Assembly: GCF_041956535.1 (NCBI RefSeq) | Contig: NW_027192201.1 | Span: 424,206 to 488,205 of the forward strand | DNA from: Calcarisporiella thermophila CBS 279.70 | Taxonomy: Eukaryota; Calcarisporiellomycota | Length of the DNA stretch: 64,000 bases | Reading direction: 5' to 3' | Shown here: positions 22,101 through 33,378 of the stretch, piece after piece | Layout of the letters: the number at the start of each line of letters is the position of its first letter | How positions within the stretch are numbered: position 1 is the stretch's first letter | Program-made: the position numbers and the translations under genes | The notes under the pieces: model-generated | The model's database searches: none | What the model saw: the letters and a program-made list of their open reading frames with translations, nothing else | Told to the model about the DNA's origin: nothing

Positions 22101-23452
22101 GGGTTGCTGGCGTGAAGGAGGAGCTCCTTCTGCTCATGGAATACGAGAAGGAGCACGGGTCAACAACAACCTTGACCGTGCCTGCTCGCATCCTCCCCCA
22201 TGTAGTGGGTCGATCAGGCTCACGCATCAACGAAATCAAAGATGCCACCAACACCCGTATCGACATCGTACGCAAATCCGAGGATGAAGATGCTTCCGAA
22301 ACTGTGCAGATCTTCGTGCAAGGATCGGAGAAGAACCTCGAGGAGGTCCGTCGCCAGATTATGGCCATTGTTGAGGAGCAAGAGAGCCTTGTCACTGAGT
22401 CGCTCCACATCGACCCCATTTTCCACAAGCACCTCATTGGGCCCGGCGGTAACCGTATCCGAGACATCGTTGCAAAATGCGGGGGCGATGCGGATCGATC
22501 CGCCAACACGGTGAAGTTCCCAAGGGCGGGCAGTCAGTCGGACGAGGTGGTGCTCAAGGGACCGCGCGAAGTAGTGAATCGGGTGCGGGAGGAGATCGAG
22601 CGGATTGTCGAGGAGCAGCGCCGCAAGGTCACCATTCCGGTGTACATCGTCCCCTCGGAGCACGCGGGGATCATTGGCCGCAATGGACAAAACTTGCGCG
22701 AGCTTCAAGCGCGCCACAATGTTGATGTGGCGTTCCCCGGGTCTCGCTCCCTACAACAACAGCTTATTGACCAGCTGGACGAGGACACCGAGAACAAGGA
22801 CCCGGCTGGGATCATTCGCATTACCGGCACGCCTGAGAACTGCGAGGCTGCCAAGAAGGAGATGCTCTCCCGCGTACGGAATACACTGGCTGTGCCTGTT
22901 CCCAACCGGTGCCACAAGCACGTAGAGGGTGTCAACGGGGCCACCTATCGTAAACTGCGGAACGACTACAACGTGATTGTGGATGTCGCTGAGCCGGCTA
23001 AGACCCCCGCCACCTCTTCGAAACCTGTGGCCAAGAACCACGGGAAGGCCAATGGAGGAAATGCGCGCATTGATGACGATGCGGCCGAAAACTCCTTTGG
23101 CTTCGAGATTGTCGGGGGCGAAGAGGGGGACGAGGGCGGCGATTTCGTTTGGAATCTGCGCGGACAGGAGAATCAACTTGAGCGGGCTGAGAAGTATCTG
23201 CGCAAGCTGATCCAGGAGGCCCAATCGTTTACACACACAGGCTACTTGACCGTTCCCTCGCACCTGCATCGTTTCGTGATCGGTCGTGGTGGGCAGACCG
23301 TGTCGAAAGTAAGGGGCGAGACCGGCTGCAAAATCGACGTGCCCCGTGAGAAGGGTGATGATATAATAGTGATTTCGGGAACTCGCGGAGGAATTGAGAG
23401 GGCACGGGACATGATTGTGGAAATCATCGAGGGCGCTCAAGACCGGAGGTGA
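19129..23452 (+). CDS. SCP160: Vigilin / Scp160, 14 KH domains
   Basis: Polysome- and ER-associated RNA-binding protein. Exons 19129-19959, 20045-20296, 20375-21106, 21178-21462, 21537-21770 and 21872-23452 give 1304 residues, the usual vigilin size. I count 14 KH-type units. Clear GxxG loops include FIIGARGKTL, YLIGKAGANL, HIIGRKGQVL, TIIGPKGATL, HIIGKGGVNI, ALIGAGGANV, VVGRSGSRI, HLIGPGGNRI, GIIGRNGQNL and FVIGRGGQTV. At least three units lack the GxxG loop (the first, the fifth near VYLTRVGRFK, and the one with HVEGVNGATY is altered), as also occurs in yeast Scp160. The N-terminal 130 residues are disordered. Donors include one GTCAGT and one GTGGGT. Introns fall between KH units. Confidence 0.95.
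21470..21480. repeat. C11 homopolymer in vigilin intron 4
   Basis: Eleven consecutive C just after the donor of intron 4. It is a simple slippage-prone tract. Confidence 0.9.
21827..21862. repeat. (TTCCCC)6 microsatellite forming the polypyrimidine tract of vigilin intron 5
   Basis: Six perfect hexamer units end 9 bases before the acceptor at 21870-21871. The opposite strand is (GGGGAA)6, a potential G-quadruplex former. Confidence 0.92.
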
Positions 23453-23850
23453 ACACATATATATACATATAAATTTTATATATTTAGATGAGGAAGCTCC
23501 TCAACCATATTTACAGCCTTGTTACTCTTCGGAAAAAAAACTTTCCCCCCATTCTTTGTATTTTCCTTTTCTTATTATTTAGAATTTTATGGTAATATCG
23601 TTTTTGCTTTCTTGTGTGGGATGTATTACAACTTTGGGGAGATATAAAAAAAAGTCGAGACTATCTTTTTATATTGTTTTTTTTTTTTATAAAAACAGTC
23701 AACTACTTTTTTTGCCTGAAAATGTTGTATGGGGTTCTTTTTGGACGGATATATTTTTTTTCTCATAAACAATATAACTTGCTTATTTAAAATGTTTATC
23801 CCATTGATTATTTTATAGTCCAGCTCACTAGAAATACACAAGACAACAGC
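23453..23850. other. Convergent spacer vigilin / TCA17
   Basis: AT-rich, with T runs and a TATATA tract just after the vigilin stop. No gene seen. Confidence 0.6.
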
Positions 23851-24606
23851 TCACGTTTCAGCGCGGGGCTGTAGACATATTGCGTCTATCGACTGATCGA
23901 ATTTAGCGCTCCGTATGGGTTTGCTATCATTCAACTCGTACATATAGAATGGATTGCATACGTAGTTGATATACACGGAGTGAAGCTTGCGAAAGATCTG
24001 AGAATGGGAAGAAGAGTTAATCGAGGGGAAGGAAGGCAGCATAGGTAGAGATGTTCCTTTTACCGCTTTCATCTCCGAATCCCTTATGACCTCGTCAGAA
24101 ACTGTGCACACAACAACGAATTTGATTCTTGTGTTTGACATATATCCGTAGCTTCAGCAATAGATAAAATGAGTGGCATACGAATAATAGCCATAAAGAA
24201 GCTAGTACTCACGCCGCCAGATCTTCCATTGTATACAGCAATCCAAGATAGGTGTCAGCTAGCTTGGTGCCTCCAGATGCTAACAAAATATGGATAGTTA
24301 AAATGTTGGTGGAGTCACGGAATGGGCAACAAATCTGAGTATACCTCTTTCATCTATTACATCGCAGGATGTGTGTGCCATATAATGATATTTGAGTTCT
24401 GGGTGGGTTGGTGTAAAGCATCTTATGTATAACGGGCCATTCTATTTTAATACACGAGGTTAATCCTGGTTTTCAAGTCGTCATGGCATGAGCAGAGCAG
24501 TGCCTATTGGTATAGCGCAAAAGAATTCAACGAATCCCATCAGAAGGATTCCATATTTACTCACACTTTTGCCGATGATAGCTACAGCTTGGATTTCTAT
24601 ATTCAT
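23851..24606 (-). CDS. TCA17: TRAPP subunit TCA17 / TRAPPC2L (sedlin-like)
   Basis: Small longin-fold subunit of the TRAPP tethering complex, acting in Golgi and endosomal traffic. Exons (minus) are 24606-24565, 24441-24345, 24279-24213, 24151-24064 and 23997-23851, giving 146 residues, the normal length. Motifs match TRAPPC2L closely: [56 protein letters not shown], then [18 protein letters not shown] at the C-terminus. Intron 4 (24063-23998, 66 nt) has no in-frame stop but is removed because the join KA-IFRKLH restores the family alignment. The gene is divergent from FBH1. Confidence 0.93.
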
Positions 24607-24774
24607 GACAGTTTATTTCCAATTGAAATGAACTACAGAAAAGGTATATGCTAAAGGGGGAGCGGATGGAAAAAGTGACTGCTCGGACCATGTTCCTAAC
24701 GCGTTTTTTTATAATTTGTGACTACCTGTCTATTCACCCTATTTCACACCGACTTCATTTCACAGTTATGAATA
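24607..24774. promoter_or_regulatory. Divergent promoter TCA17 / FBH1 with an MCB-like site
   Basis: 168 bp between start codons. ACGCGT, the core of the MluI cell-cycle box bound by MBF in yeasts, sits at 24699-24704, about 70 bp before the FBH1 ATG. The hexamer also occurs elsewhere in the window, so this is suggestive only. Confidence 0.4.
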
Positions 24775-27700
24775 ATGAGCAAAAAGCGATGTATAATCAT
24801 AATTGATGATGATGACTTCCAAGAAACTCCCCAGCCGCTCTCGCAGAGAAGAATACCATCGACGTCAAAATCAACTAGCACTTCTAAACGAAGAAAGAAG
24901 AGAGAAATTATTGGCGAACAACTTATATCTCGTTTTGAAGAGCACACCTCGATCACCGACGCGAGGAGCGATGGGGCTGAAGGGAGAATAGCTTCACAAT
25001 GGGCTCGAAAGACCCGCGTCAGGAATGAATCTTCCACTTCGCGAAGAGTGTCTCGTGCACACCCAGGGCGTTTCACCGCGCGCTGGGCAACTATGCCCAC
25101 CGAACTCTGGCGTATGGTACTCGCACGTCTTCCACACCAAGATGTGATGTACAGTTTACCAAAAGTGTGTTCCAAGTTTCATGCTATATGTACTGACCCG
25201 CTCTTTACTCCCTGGCGCCGATGCTTTCACAAACTTGATAAGTATGTCTTTCTCCTTCCGGGCTCAGATACAACGCCGTACATTGAGAATGCAGATCAAA
25301 CACAACTCGCCGTGCTCCGGAATGAGTACTGGATTCGCTATCATGGTATGCTTCGATGGCTCACGGAGCGACATCGTTTTCGTGCATTCCGACATCGCGG
25401 TGAATTGGTCGAATTCTTCGTGTCGTGGAATCCGAAATCCGGGATCGCCCAGTATGCTCCGAGTGTGACCTCCTTGCCCGATGGGCCAGAGCTCGTTGAC
25501 ACGATTGGACGGGGCTTGCGTGCGCGTGGTTTAGGTGAGGTGGCAAATTCGCTTACGACTCTGTACCGGCGATGGCAGATGCCTAGGGCGGTCAGTGAGA
25601 GGCATTCATACAGTATCTTGGCTCTCCTTTTTTTCTGTGTCTGTGGGTCCTTTCGTCAGGAGATGATGGCTGCGTATCAAGTGGCATGTGAGGCGATGCA
25701 ATACGAAGAAGTGTCCGAGTTTATCTACTGTGCACTAGTAGCATTGAAGCACTTTTTGGTCGAGGAGGATGAGGAAACCCAAATCGGCCAAATGCATATG
25801 CTGCCCACCCCATATGTCATGCCGGTGGATCGTAGTGTACGCTCCTTGATATGGGACTTGGAACACACTCTACTGTGGTACGAGCAATATGATTGGACTC
25901 CAGCTCCTGCCCAGCAGCCTCGGCGGCGCTCAGCGAGCAGTAAACCACAGACGCCTCCTTTGACACAGGAACAAGCCAAAATAGTACAGTATCGACCTAA
26001 ATCCGACAACGAGGTAGGTCTCCTTCCCTTCCCAGTCTATTTGTTCATTTCTCTAGGGTACACTGAATATTTTGTTTTAACCACGTTAGGTCATTTTAGT
26101 GCTAAGTTTTGCCGGAACAGGGAAAACTAGCACGCTGGTGGCATTTGCCGCTGCGCGGAAAAACCAACTCATGCTTTACGTTGCTTTCAACCGAGCCATC
26201 CGCGAAGAAAGCACTTCGAAATTTCCGCATTGGGTGAAGTTTTTTAACCAAATGAGAGTAGAGCCCATTTCAACTGACGAATATTACTCTTTAGGTGGAT
26301 TGCCGGACAATGCATTCTTTAGCTTTCAAATATGTTGCTTCGAACTTTCCCCCGCTCCTAAAAAAGGTGGTCAACCACGAATTATCCTCGAGTGTTGTTG
26401 CTCGGACACTTGAGCGGCTGGCAGATATGCCCATCACGATCAGATTTGTTTTGCAGACTCTCAACCACTTTCTATGGTCTGAGGATGATGAAATTGGGGA
26501 AAAACACGTGTCGAAAAAGGCAAAAATACACTATGAGGAGAAGCGAGCAGAGTTCAAGGCTGCAAAAAAATCCAACAAGCAGTTTGATTATGCTTCTCCA
26601 GCAGGTAGTGATCGAAACAGTCTTGAATTCCATTGTTCACCAACACAATGTATTTTTTCTTCCGATAGACCTGGTAAAATACGCTAAAATACTTTGGGAA
26701 AGAATGATCAACCCAGAGGATGACCTCGTGCTTGTCCCCGATGCGTATTTGAAGCTTATGCAATTAGAAAAGAATTCAAAAAAGGTTCCCTATAAGTTCA
26801 TTTTATTCGATGAAGTCCAGGTAAGGATTATTCAATGTCTGCTTGAGATTGGGATGCGATCATAGATTGTTTCAAACATTTGGCAGGATGCGACACCTGC
26901 TATGATATCGATCATCACGAGACAACCAGTCGTAAAAATCTTTGTTGGTGATGGTAAATTATAGTTAGGGTGCTGTTGCTCTTGATCTCTCCTTTAATCT
27001 CCGATTACCCTCAATAGAGCACCAGGCAATATATTCATGGCGAGGGGCACGCAATGCCATCCAAAAGATTCAATATGATACTCTGTTCCGCTTAACCAAG
27101 TCGTTCCGGTTCGGATTAGAAGTGGCAGAGATGTCTAACATGATACTGAGCGGATTCAAAGGGGAGCACACTCCATTGTACGGAAGCGAACGCACCACGG
27201 TGGTGTGTAGCTCGGGGCAGAATGAAGCAAACGCCCGGGGAACCACCTTTATCGGCAGAACGAATGCAGGTAGTGTAGCTCTGCCCTGCCGCTTCGATGC
27301 TTCGGCTTTGTTGGATTTCTTGTTGACCAAATCCATCTCTAGGGCTCTTTGGAAAGGCCGTGGAGCTCACGGCCGATCCCTCCTCTTCTGTTCGGCTTGC
27401 TTTTTGTGGTGGGTCCGATCCAATCAATACGTTTCTCGAGGAGATTGAGGATGCGTACGCACTCTACACAGGACGACACCGTCGCGATGTCAAGCGTACT
27501 AGTGCACTTCGTCCTTTCGCGGATTGGAGGGCTCTCGTCAAGTTTGTGGAAGCAACAGAGGATGCTCGACTGCAGACGCTTGTGGATGTGGTGGAGAAAT
27601 TTGCGTCACGCTCGCTCGATCAACTGGTAGAAAATGTGCGCAGTAAGCTGGTCAAGGACATGGGTGGCGCGGATTACATATTGACCACGGTTCACAAGGC

Positions 27701-28499
27701 GAAGGGCTTGGAGTTTGATGAGGTGGTGCTGGTGGACGATTTTATCAAGGTTTACAGCGTGAGGGATGAAACGGAGAAGTTGGATAGCGTGTGGTTCACG
27801 GAATCCATCAACTGGTATACCTACTATAACCTGTGCCAGGCTTGTGTTCAGCACTTAATCTATTGTTGTTCAAGCCTATATGTAGCGATGACTCGTGCGA
27901 AAAAGAAACTCACTCTCAATAGGGAAACCGCAAATCTTATGAAATACCTACACGGCGGAAATCGGTGAGTGAAGCGGGCAGCCCCCGCCCCCCCTCTCTT
28001 CTTCTCGCCGCCTCTATCCTCCCAACTGACCTTGTATTCTTATTTTGCGATCTTTACCTGCTAGCACCATTTACCGAGTTTTGCCAGATTCGTTATGCGG
28101 CTTTTGCGGAGAATGGTGCATAGTTGAAATGAATTTAAAGCTGTTTACGCAATATTCTTAATTGATCGATTTGTGGCTATGAATTTTAGGGGCCAACACT
28201 TTGTAAAAATGACGTACAACCTTGAGGGAGTAAAATGTGGAGGGTCGCCTCCAGCTTCTCAACAAGTAGCCGCTTCTTCACAATTCTTATCCGCATCCCA
28301 GGTGCATTCTACTTCACAAGAAACTTACGAATCACAACCGGGTGGCTATAGGGAGTGCCAAGCAATGGAGGAGAACAATTTGGAATGCTTGAACTGTCGA
28401 ATGAAAATATATGCTCCACGCGGCATTGGAAACGGAGAGGAACGAAGAATGTCCGAGGAGGGCCAGTTTGTGAATTTTGTTAGAAAACTCTTGGGTTGA
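24775..28499 (+). CDS. FBH1: F-box DNA helicase FBH1
   Basis: UvrD-type 3'-5' helicase with an F-box, which in S. pombe and humans limits Rad51 filaments and acts within an SCF ligase. Exons are 24775-26013, 26090-26233, 26295-26604, 26669-26820, 26887-26953, 27018-27269, 27343-27832, 27875-27964, 28065-28115 and 28190-28499, giving 1034 residues. The F-box is at about 105-145 (MPTELWRMVLARLPHQDV). Walker A is SFAGTGKTST (about 419-427). Walker B is ILFDEVQDATPAM. Other helicase motifs are YSWRGARNAIQK, TVHKAKGLEFDEVVLVDDF and LLYVAMTRAKKKL. The last two exons carry CGFC and CLNC pairs, perhaps a zinc site. The 42-nt intron at 27833-27874 is inferred because removing it gives the exact family motif. 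Confidence 0.9.
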
Positions 28500-28793
28500 C
28501 CGTTTTTATTTGTAATACTATTCGTTGTTCTTTTTTTTTCACCTAGGAAACAAATGTTTTCGAGAAGGATTTTTAGCTTTTTGTAAATAGATAAACTTCC
28601 ATGTCCGATAATTTCTATGAAGCATCCACAGAAAACTTCGCCCTTCCTATAATCCGAATAAAGTTTCCCTTAATTTTTAGTTTACGTCACACTACCCTTT
28701 GGATGAATTTGTCGCCACCCGTATTTTCTATTTTATAGAGCTTCGAACGTGTTCAGCAAATCGTGCGATTATAATAGTCCCATAATCTATCCT
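28500..28793. other. Spacer FBH1 / PH protein
   Basis: AT-rich gap of 294 bp between genes on the same strand. Nothing else seen. Confidence 0.55.
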
Positions 28794-30122
28794 ATGTCAT
28801 CTCTTGAGGATTCACTCAAAAACACACATCTGGGTATGTGGACTCTTAATATAAACACACGAGAAACTCATTCTAATTTTTTATTTCACTTCGCCCGGCT
28901 TAGACATCAAGTCACGCCCACCAGCCGTATCGGACACAGATGATGAGGAGCCTGGGGCGGCAAACGAATCCGATGAAGAGGGACCTGAAGCAAAAGCTAT
29001 GCTGCAATCAGAAAAGGCTATCAAGAGTGGGTATCTTTTAAAGAAAGGTGAAAAGCGAAAGGTAATTTATCTTTTTTTTCCTTGGCTTTTCATATTTAAC
29101 CCAATGATAATCGTCAATAACGCTCTATAGACGTGGAAAAAGAGATGGTTCGTACTAAGATCCACAAAAATAGCATACTATAAGGATGAAAAAGTAGATG
29201 GATCAAGCTATAATGGTGGATAATGTAGCAGAGCTTTACTTACTTCCTTTCATCATAGGAATATAAGTTATTACACGTCATGGACCTGCAGGACGTGCAC
29301 ACGGTAGAAGAAGTGAAGCACAAAGATAAACAGAATGTTTTCGTGATTGTGACGCCTGCACGCACTTACTTTATCCGTGCTGATTCACGTCCCATCATGG
29401 AGTCGTGGATATCTGCAATTAATGGAGCACGAGCGCAGGCTGAGAAACCAAGAGAAGAGCAAGAAGAGGACGAAGATGAGAGAGCAGTGCCCAACATCAT
29501 CACAAACCCTACCCAACCCGTCGTAGGAATTCTCAAATCCACTACTGCACCTCAGCCAATTACGATCCCCGTTGCTACACCATCCGAATCCGCAGACCCA
29601 TCATCACACCCGGTCTCTTCCTACTCGAGCGGCGGGCTGGTCGGATCCCGTGACCCATACGACCCAAACATGAGCTCGGAGGATGACGACGACTTTGCAA
29701 GCCCTGTACAGGATATTCCTCCTCACCTTTTGATGGATGATGATCGTGTCCTGCACCAGGGCTATCTCAACAAAATGCGTCGGAACAAAACATGGAAGAA
29801 GCGCTGGTTTGTGCTGAGATCAAGCAGATTTAGCTATTATCGAAACGATCGAGAACTGCAAACCCCTCGACGCTCTGTGCCTTTGTTGACGATACTGGAT
29901 GCGATGGAGATCGATCCGACGGCAAAGAGCAAGACGCCCTATTGCTTCAAAGTGGTCGGGCCCAAACGGAGCTTAATTTTGTGTGCAGATCGCGAAGAGG
30001 AGATGCAGGCTTGGTTAGAGGCGCTAAACCTGGCAATTCGAAAGGCAAAGCGCAAAGCATCGCAACACAGCGACTCTGCAGAGCTGGAAACGATAGGGAG
30101 TTCAACGGCGGTGAAAGGATGA
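28794..30122 (+). CDS. Tandem PH-domain protein
   Basis: Exons 28794-28833, 28904-29061, 29131-29193 and 29259-30122 give 374 residues. Two pleckstrin-homology domains are clear. PH1 starts at about residue 55 (SGYLLKKGEKRKTWKKRWFV) and ends near the Trp helix SWISAINGARAQ. PH2 starts at about residue 254 (QGYLNKMRRNKTWKKRWFV) and ends AWLEALNLAIRK. Both have the basic K-x-W-K-K-R-W strand typical of phosphoinositide binders. An acidic N-terminus and a Pro/Ser linker with TNPTQPVVG surround them. Membrane recruitment by phosphoinositides is inferred from the fold; no catalytic domain is present, so it is probably an adaptor. Confidence 0.88.
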
Positions 30123-30587
30123 TCTTAAAAGAGGAATCAGCGCTTGTGTTTTTTTTTCGCGAGGTATTACCATTATTATTACATTAACCTCTTAAATCTA
30201 TTTTTTATCTTTTTTTTCCTTTGTTTTTTTTTATGTAGATTTTTTTTTACTTTTTTCTCAATCCTTAATGTCTATTTCATTTTTCCTTCTCTTTACCTTT
30301 GGCCGGATCGTTTTGATTTACTTTTAAGTTTGTGTAAATTTTTTTATCTTGCTAGTAATTATCCTATACTTGCGAATATTGCATTTTTGATATATAGGAT
30401 CAGTCTAGAGAATTTGCTTTTGTCGGATTTTTTCGTTTTGGGAAAATTGTTAAACTAAATAAGTTGATATAAATCTCACCAGATCTCGACTTTAGAGGAT
30501 TACGGCAATTTTCTATTTCTAACTTGTTTGGCAGTCTAACCAGCGTTTTCCCATATTAAAAAAAAAAAAATAAAACTGCGGATTCCT
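30123..30587. other. Spacer PH protein / GATA gene
   Basis: T-rich in the first 150 bp (3' UTR of the PH gene), with an A13 run at about 30559-30571 near the GATA start. No gene. Confidence 0.6.
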
Positions 30588-32066
30588 ATGGATGGTAGTA
30601 ATCCTCCATTTAATGCAACCTCATCAAGGGCTTCCTTGGACATCCCCACCTCTGAATCACATTCTCCACACCTAGTATTTCAGTCCACCCTAACGTCACC
30701 CAGCACCTCCTCCTCCTCTTCCAGTTTAAGTCCGGCATTGCTAAAGAGAGATCTTTGCTACATCGCTGATAAAAATCAAAATCTCTCCTATCCGAAACTA
30801 CCGCAAGCTTACCCTCGCTACCCTACTAATATCGATTTCTCTCTCAGCAATAATATCATTAACGTGGTATTACCCGATTGTGCCCCAACTTCCTCATCGA
30901 ATCAATACACAAAAGCCACCACACCGCCTGGTGAGATGCGTTCACCGGCACGGCTCTCTTCCAGATTGACAACTGATTCGAAGATTGAAGGAAAAGAACT
31001 AGAAAACGTACTAACAGGGGACGAGGAGGATATGTTTCCTGCTGGGTATCTAATGGTGGGTGGATGGATCGGGTATTATTTTTTGATCTGAAACTCTCAT
31101 TAATGTGTGCTTTTGGTTAGATCCAACAATCCTGCGAAAAGATCTCTAGCATGCTTCCCAATGCAGTTAATGATGCAGCAAAACTGGATGATATGATCCT
31201 ATCAGCAATGACTGTAGTTGAGGTATTTAGAAAGACACTGGGAAAGGTGTGTGATCTGACTTTATGATCTTTTGTATTGTTAAACCCTTACCTCTGACTT
31301 GACTACAGAATCGTAAAGGTAAGATCAAGGGTCAATTGAGATGTCAGAATTGCAAGAGGTGGGTTTATTATTTTTGGGGCATGGTCCCGCTTTTTTAACA
31401 ACGTTCGCTTTCTGTCAGCACGGAAACCCCGGAGTGGCGGAAAGGGCCGATGGGTCCTAGGACTCTCTGCAATGCTTGTGGATTGAGTGAGTATCACCTA
31501 TTCTAGTGGGGCTGAGCGGATTACTGCTTGCCACCTGCATGATCTTTTTTCATTCTTCAGCTTCTTACTAACGCTATCATCCTTGCTTGTCATTGTATGA
31601 TTTAGCTTGGGCAAAAACGACACGTCAGAATCATAAAAATCAATCTCATCAACAGTCAAAACGGGGGCGCTTCATGGATAAGGGGTATGATCATGTCCAG
31701 CCTCTCGCTGGCAACTTTTCCGCTTCAACATCATTTCCTCACCAAGCATCGTATGGCGAAGGCATTAATCAGCTGCCCGCCACCACACATACCCAACTCA
31801 CCGCTACAACCTCTACCACCAATTCTGTCGAGTCCGAATACCGACCCTTAGCACCCTCTTTCTCCGCTAGCCATCCGGCAACCTATATTAATCCAAATAA
31901 GAAATCAGCTGTATATTTTGGTGAGCCTAAAAACTCTGTTGCTGGCACTCAACCTGTTCCAGTTGACGGTATCCCTTCTCCTGCCTCTGACTTATCTCTA
32001 CCGGAAATGGCTCCTATAAAGCAGGCCAAATCGAATCGATTGACAATCTCGTCGTTGTTGGATTAG
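30588..32066 (+). CDS. GATA-type zinc finger transcription factor (White-Collar-type finger, no PAS)
   Basis: Exons 30588-31055, 31121-31246, 31309-31358, 31419-31486 and 31606-32066 give 390 residues. A single GATA finger lies near residues 228-256: CQNC, an 18-residue loop containing [13 protein letters not shown], then CNACGL, followed by the basic tail TWAKTTR. The C-x2-C-x18-C-x2-C spacing and the PEWRKGP signature are those of WC-1/WC-2 fingers rather than the 17-residue loop of AreA or SREA. No PAS or LOV domain is visible. The flanks are rich in Ser, Pro, Thr and Asn. Two introns interrupt the finger region. DNA binding to GATC/GATA cores is inferred; regulated genes are unknown. Confidence 0.88.
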
Positions 32067-32450
32067 CGCTGATTTGTGTTTCCAACTCCTTTGTTCATGT
32101 TTTGTGTATAAAATATTGCTGAATTTACAGCTTTTGCTGCTTTACCTGCATGCTCTCTGTTTTTTGGGACATTTAATCTCTTTTTTGTTATTGTTTGCTC
32201 CTTTTCCCTCATATTACTGTGTTAATACATTCGTCAACTTCTCTGCAGTTTTGACTTTTTTTAAACACACTTTGCAAATCAATCGGAAGAGCAGATTTCA
32301 GAATTGCGCCTCTCTCCTCCACTACGATTACTCTCTGTGGCTGGGAATAAAATAAACAAAGGAAATAGCTTTTAAAAAAAATTTCCTAGTCCCCTCAACT
32401 CTTCCATCTTTTCTATTTGTCCCCTTTTCCTTTATATTTCTTGTTGAAAA
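32067..32450. other. Spacer GATA gene / SR gene
   Basis: T-rich 3' sequence followed by a pyrimidine-rich leader. No gene seen. Confidence 0.6.
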
Positions 32451-33378
32451 ATGTCAACATTGTTTGTAGGTCGCCTGCCCCCTGATATCCGCCAGCGTGA
32501 GCTCGAGGATGTATTTTCAAAATATGGACGATTGGTTCGTTGCGAAACCAAGGTTTGTGATGATCCCAGATTTTGATTTTGTGATTTGCCCGCCTAATGC
32601 GATTTTGGACCCAATTTTCTCTACATAGCGTGGGCTAAGCTATGGTGAGTGATCCATCCTTGCTCGAATGACATCTCTGATAGAATCATCTGGATTTCTG
32701 GGATAGATTTTGCTATTTTGCTTGCCCATATTCTTGTTAGTCAATCTAGTTTCCTGATCATTCTTTTTAATTTCTATTTCTCCCACTACAGCATTCGGAT
32801 TCGTAGAGTTCGAGGACAAGTGCGTGTCTACATGCTTCCCTAAATGCATTGCTTTCAATTCATCTCCATTTTTTTGATTTAACAGGCGCGATGCTGAGGA
32901 TGCTCTCCGCGAAACCGATGGACGCCGTGTTTTTGGTGATACCAGAATCGTTGTTGAACTTGCCAAGGGCACGAGGAGGGGTGGAGGTGAGCCAGGATCT
33001 GGTGGCTGCTTCCGTTGTGGCAAAGAGGGCCACTGGGCCCGTGATTGCCCCGAAGGCGGCCCTGGTCGTGGCCGCTTCGGCCGCAGCCCTCGTCGCCGAT
33101 CGTACAGCCCCCGGCGCCGTTCATACAGCCCTCGTCGTCGTTCACCCAGTCCGCGCCGTCGCTCACCTAGCCCCAGACGAGGCCGTGACCGTAGACGTTC
33201 TCGCTCTGCCTCAAATGGACGACGGTACGATTCTCGCTCCCCTCCCAGAAACCACGACGACCGTGAGCCCCGCGATGACCTCCCTCCGCGTGACGACTAT
33301 CCTGCCGACGATCATAAGGAACGCGAGCGCTCGCACTCGCGCTCACCACTGCGTGATGGAATGAATGGAGATATGTGA
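32451..33378 (+). CDS. SR-family splicing factor with RRM and zinc knuckle
   Basis: Exons 32451-32552, 32629-32644, 32792-32819 and 32886-33378 give 212 residues. The RRM (residues 1-74) has RNP2 TLFVGRL and RNP1 YAFGFVEF. A CCHC knuckle follows (CFRCGKEGHWARDC). Then an RS domain with repeated RRRSYSPRRRS and SPSPRRRS units and a mixed charged tail. The layout RRM-knuckle-RS matches RSZ22 and SRSF7. Such proteins define splice sites and are regulated by SR kinases. Exons 2 and 3 are only 16 and 28 nt and split RNP1; skipping either shifts the frame, a simple basis for autoregulation by unproductive splicing (inference). Confidence 0.92.
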
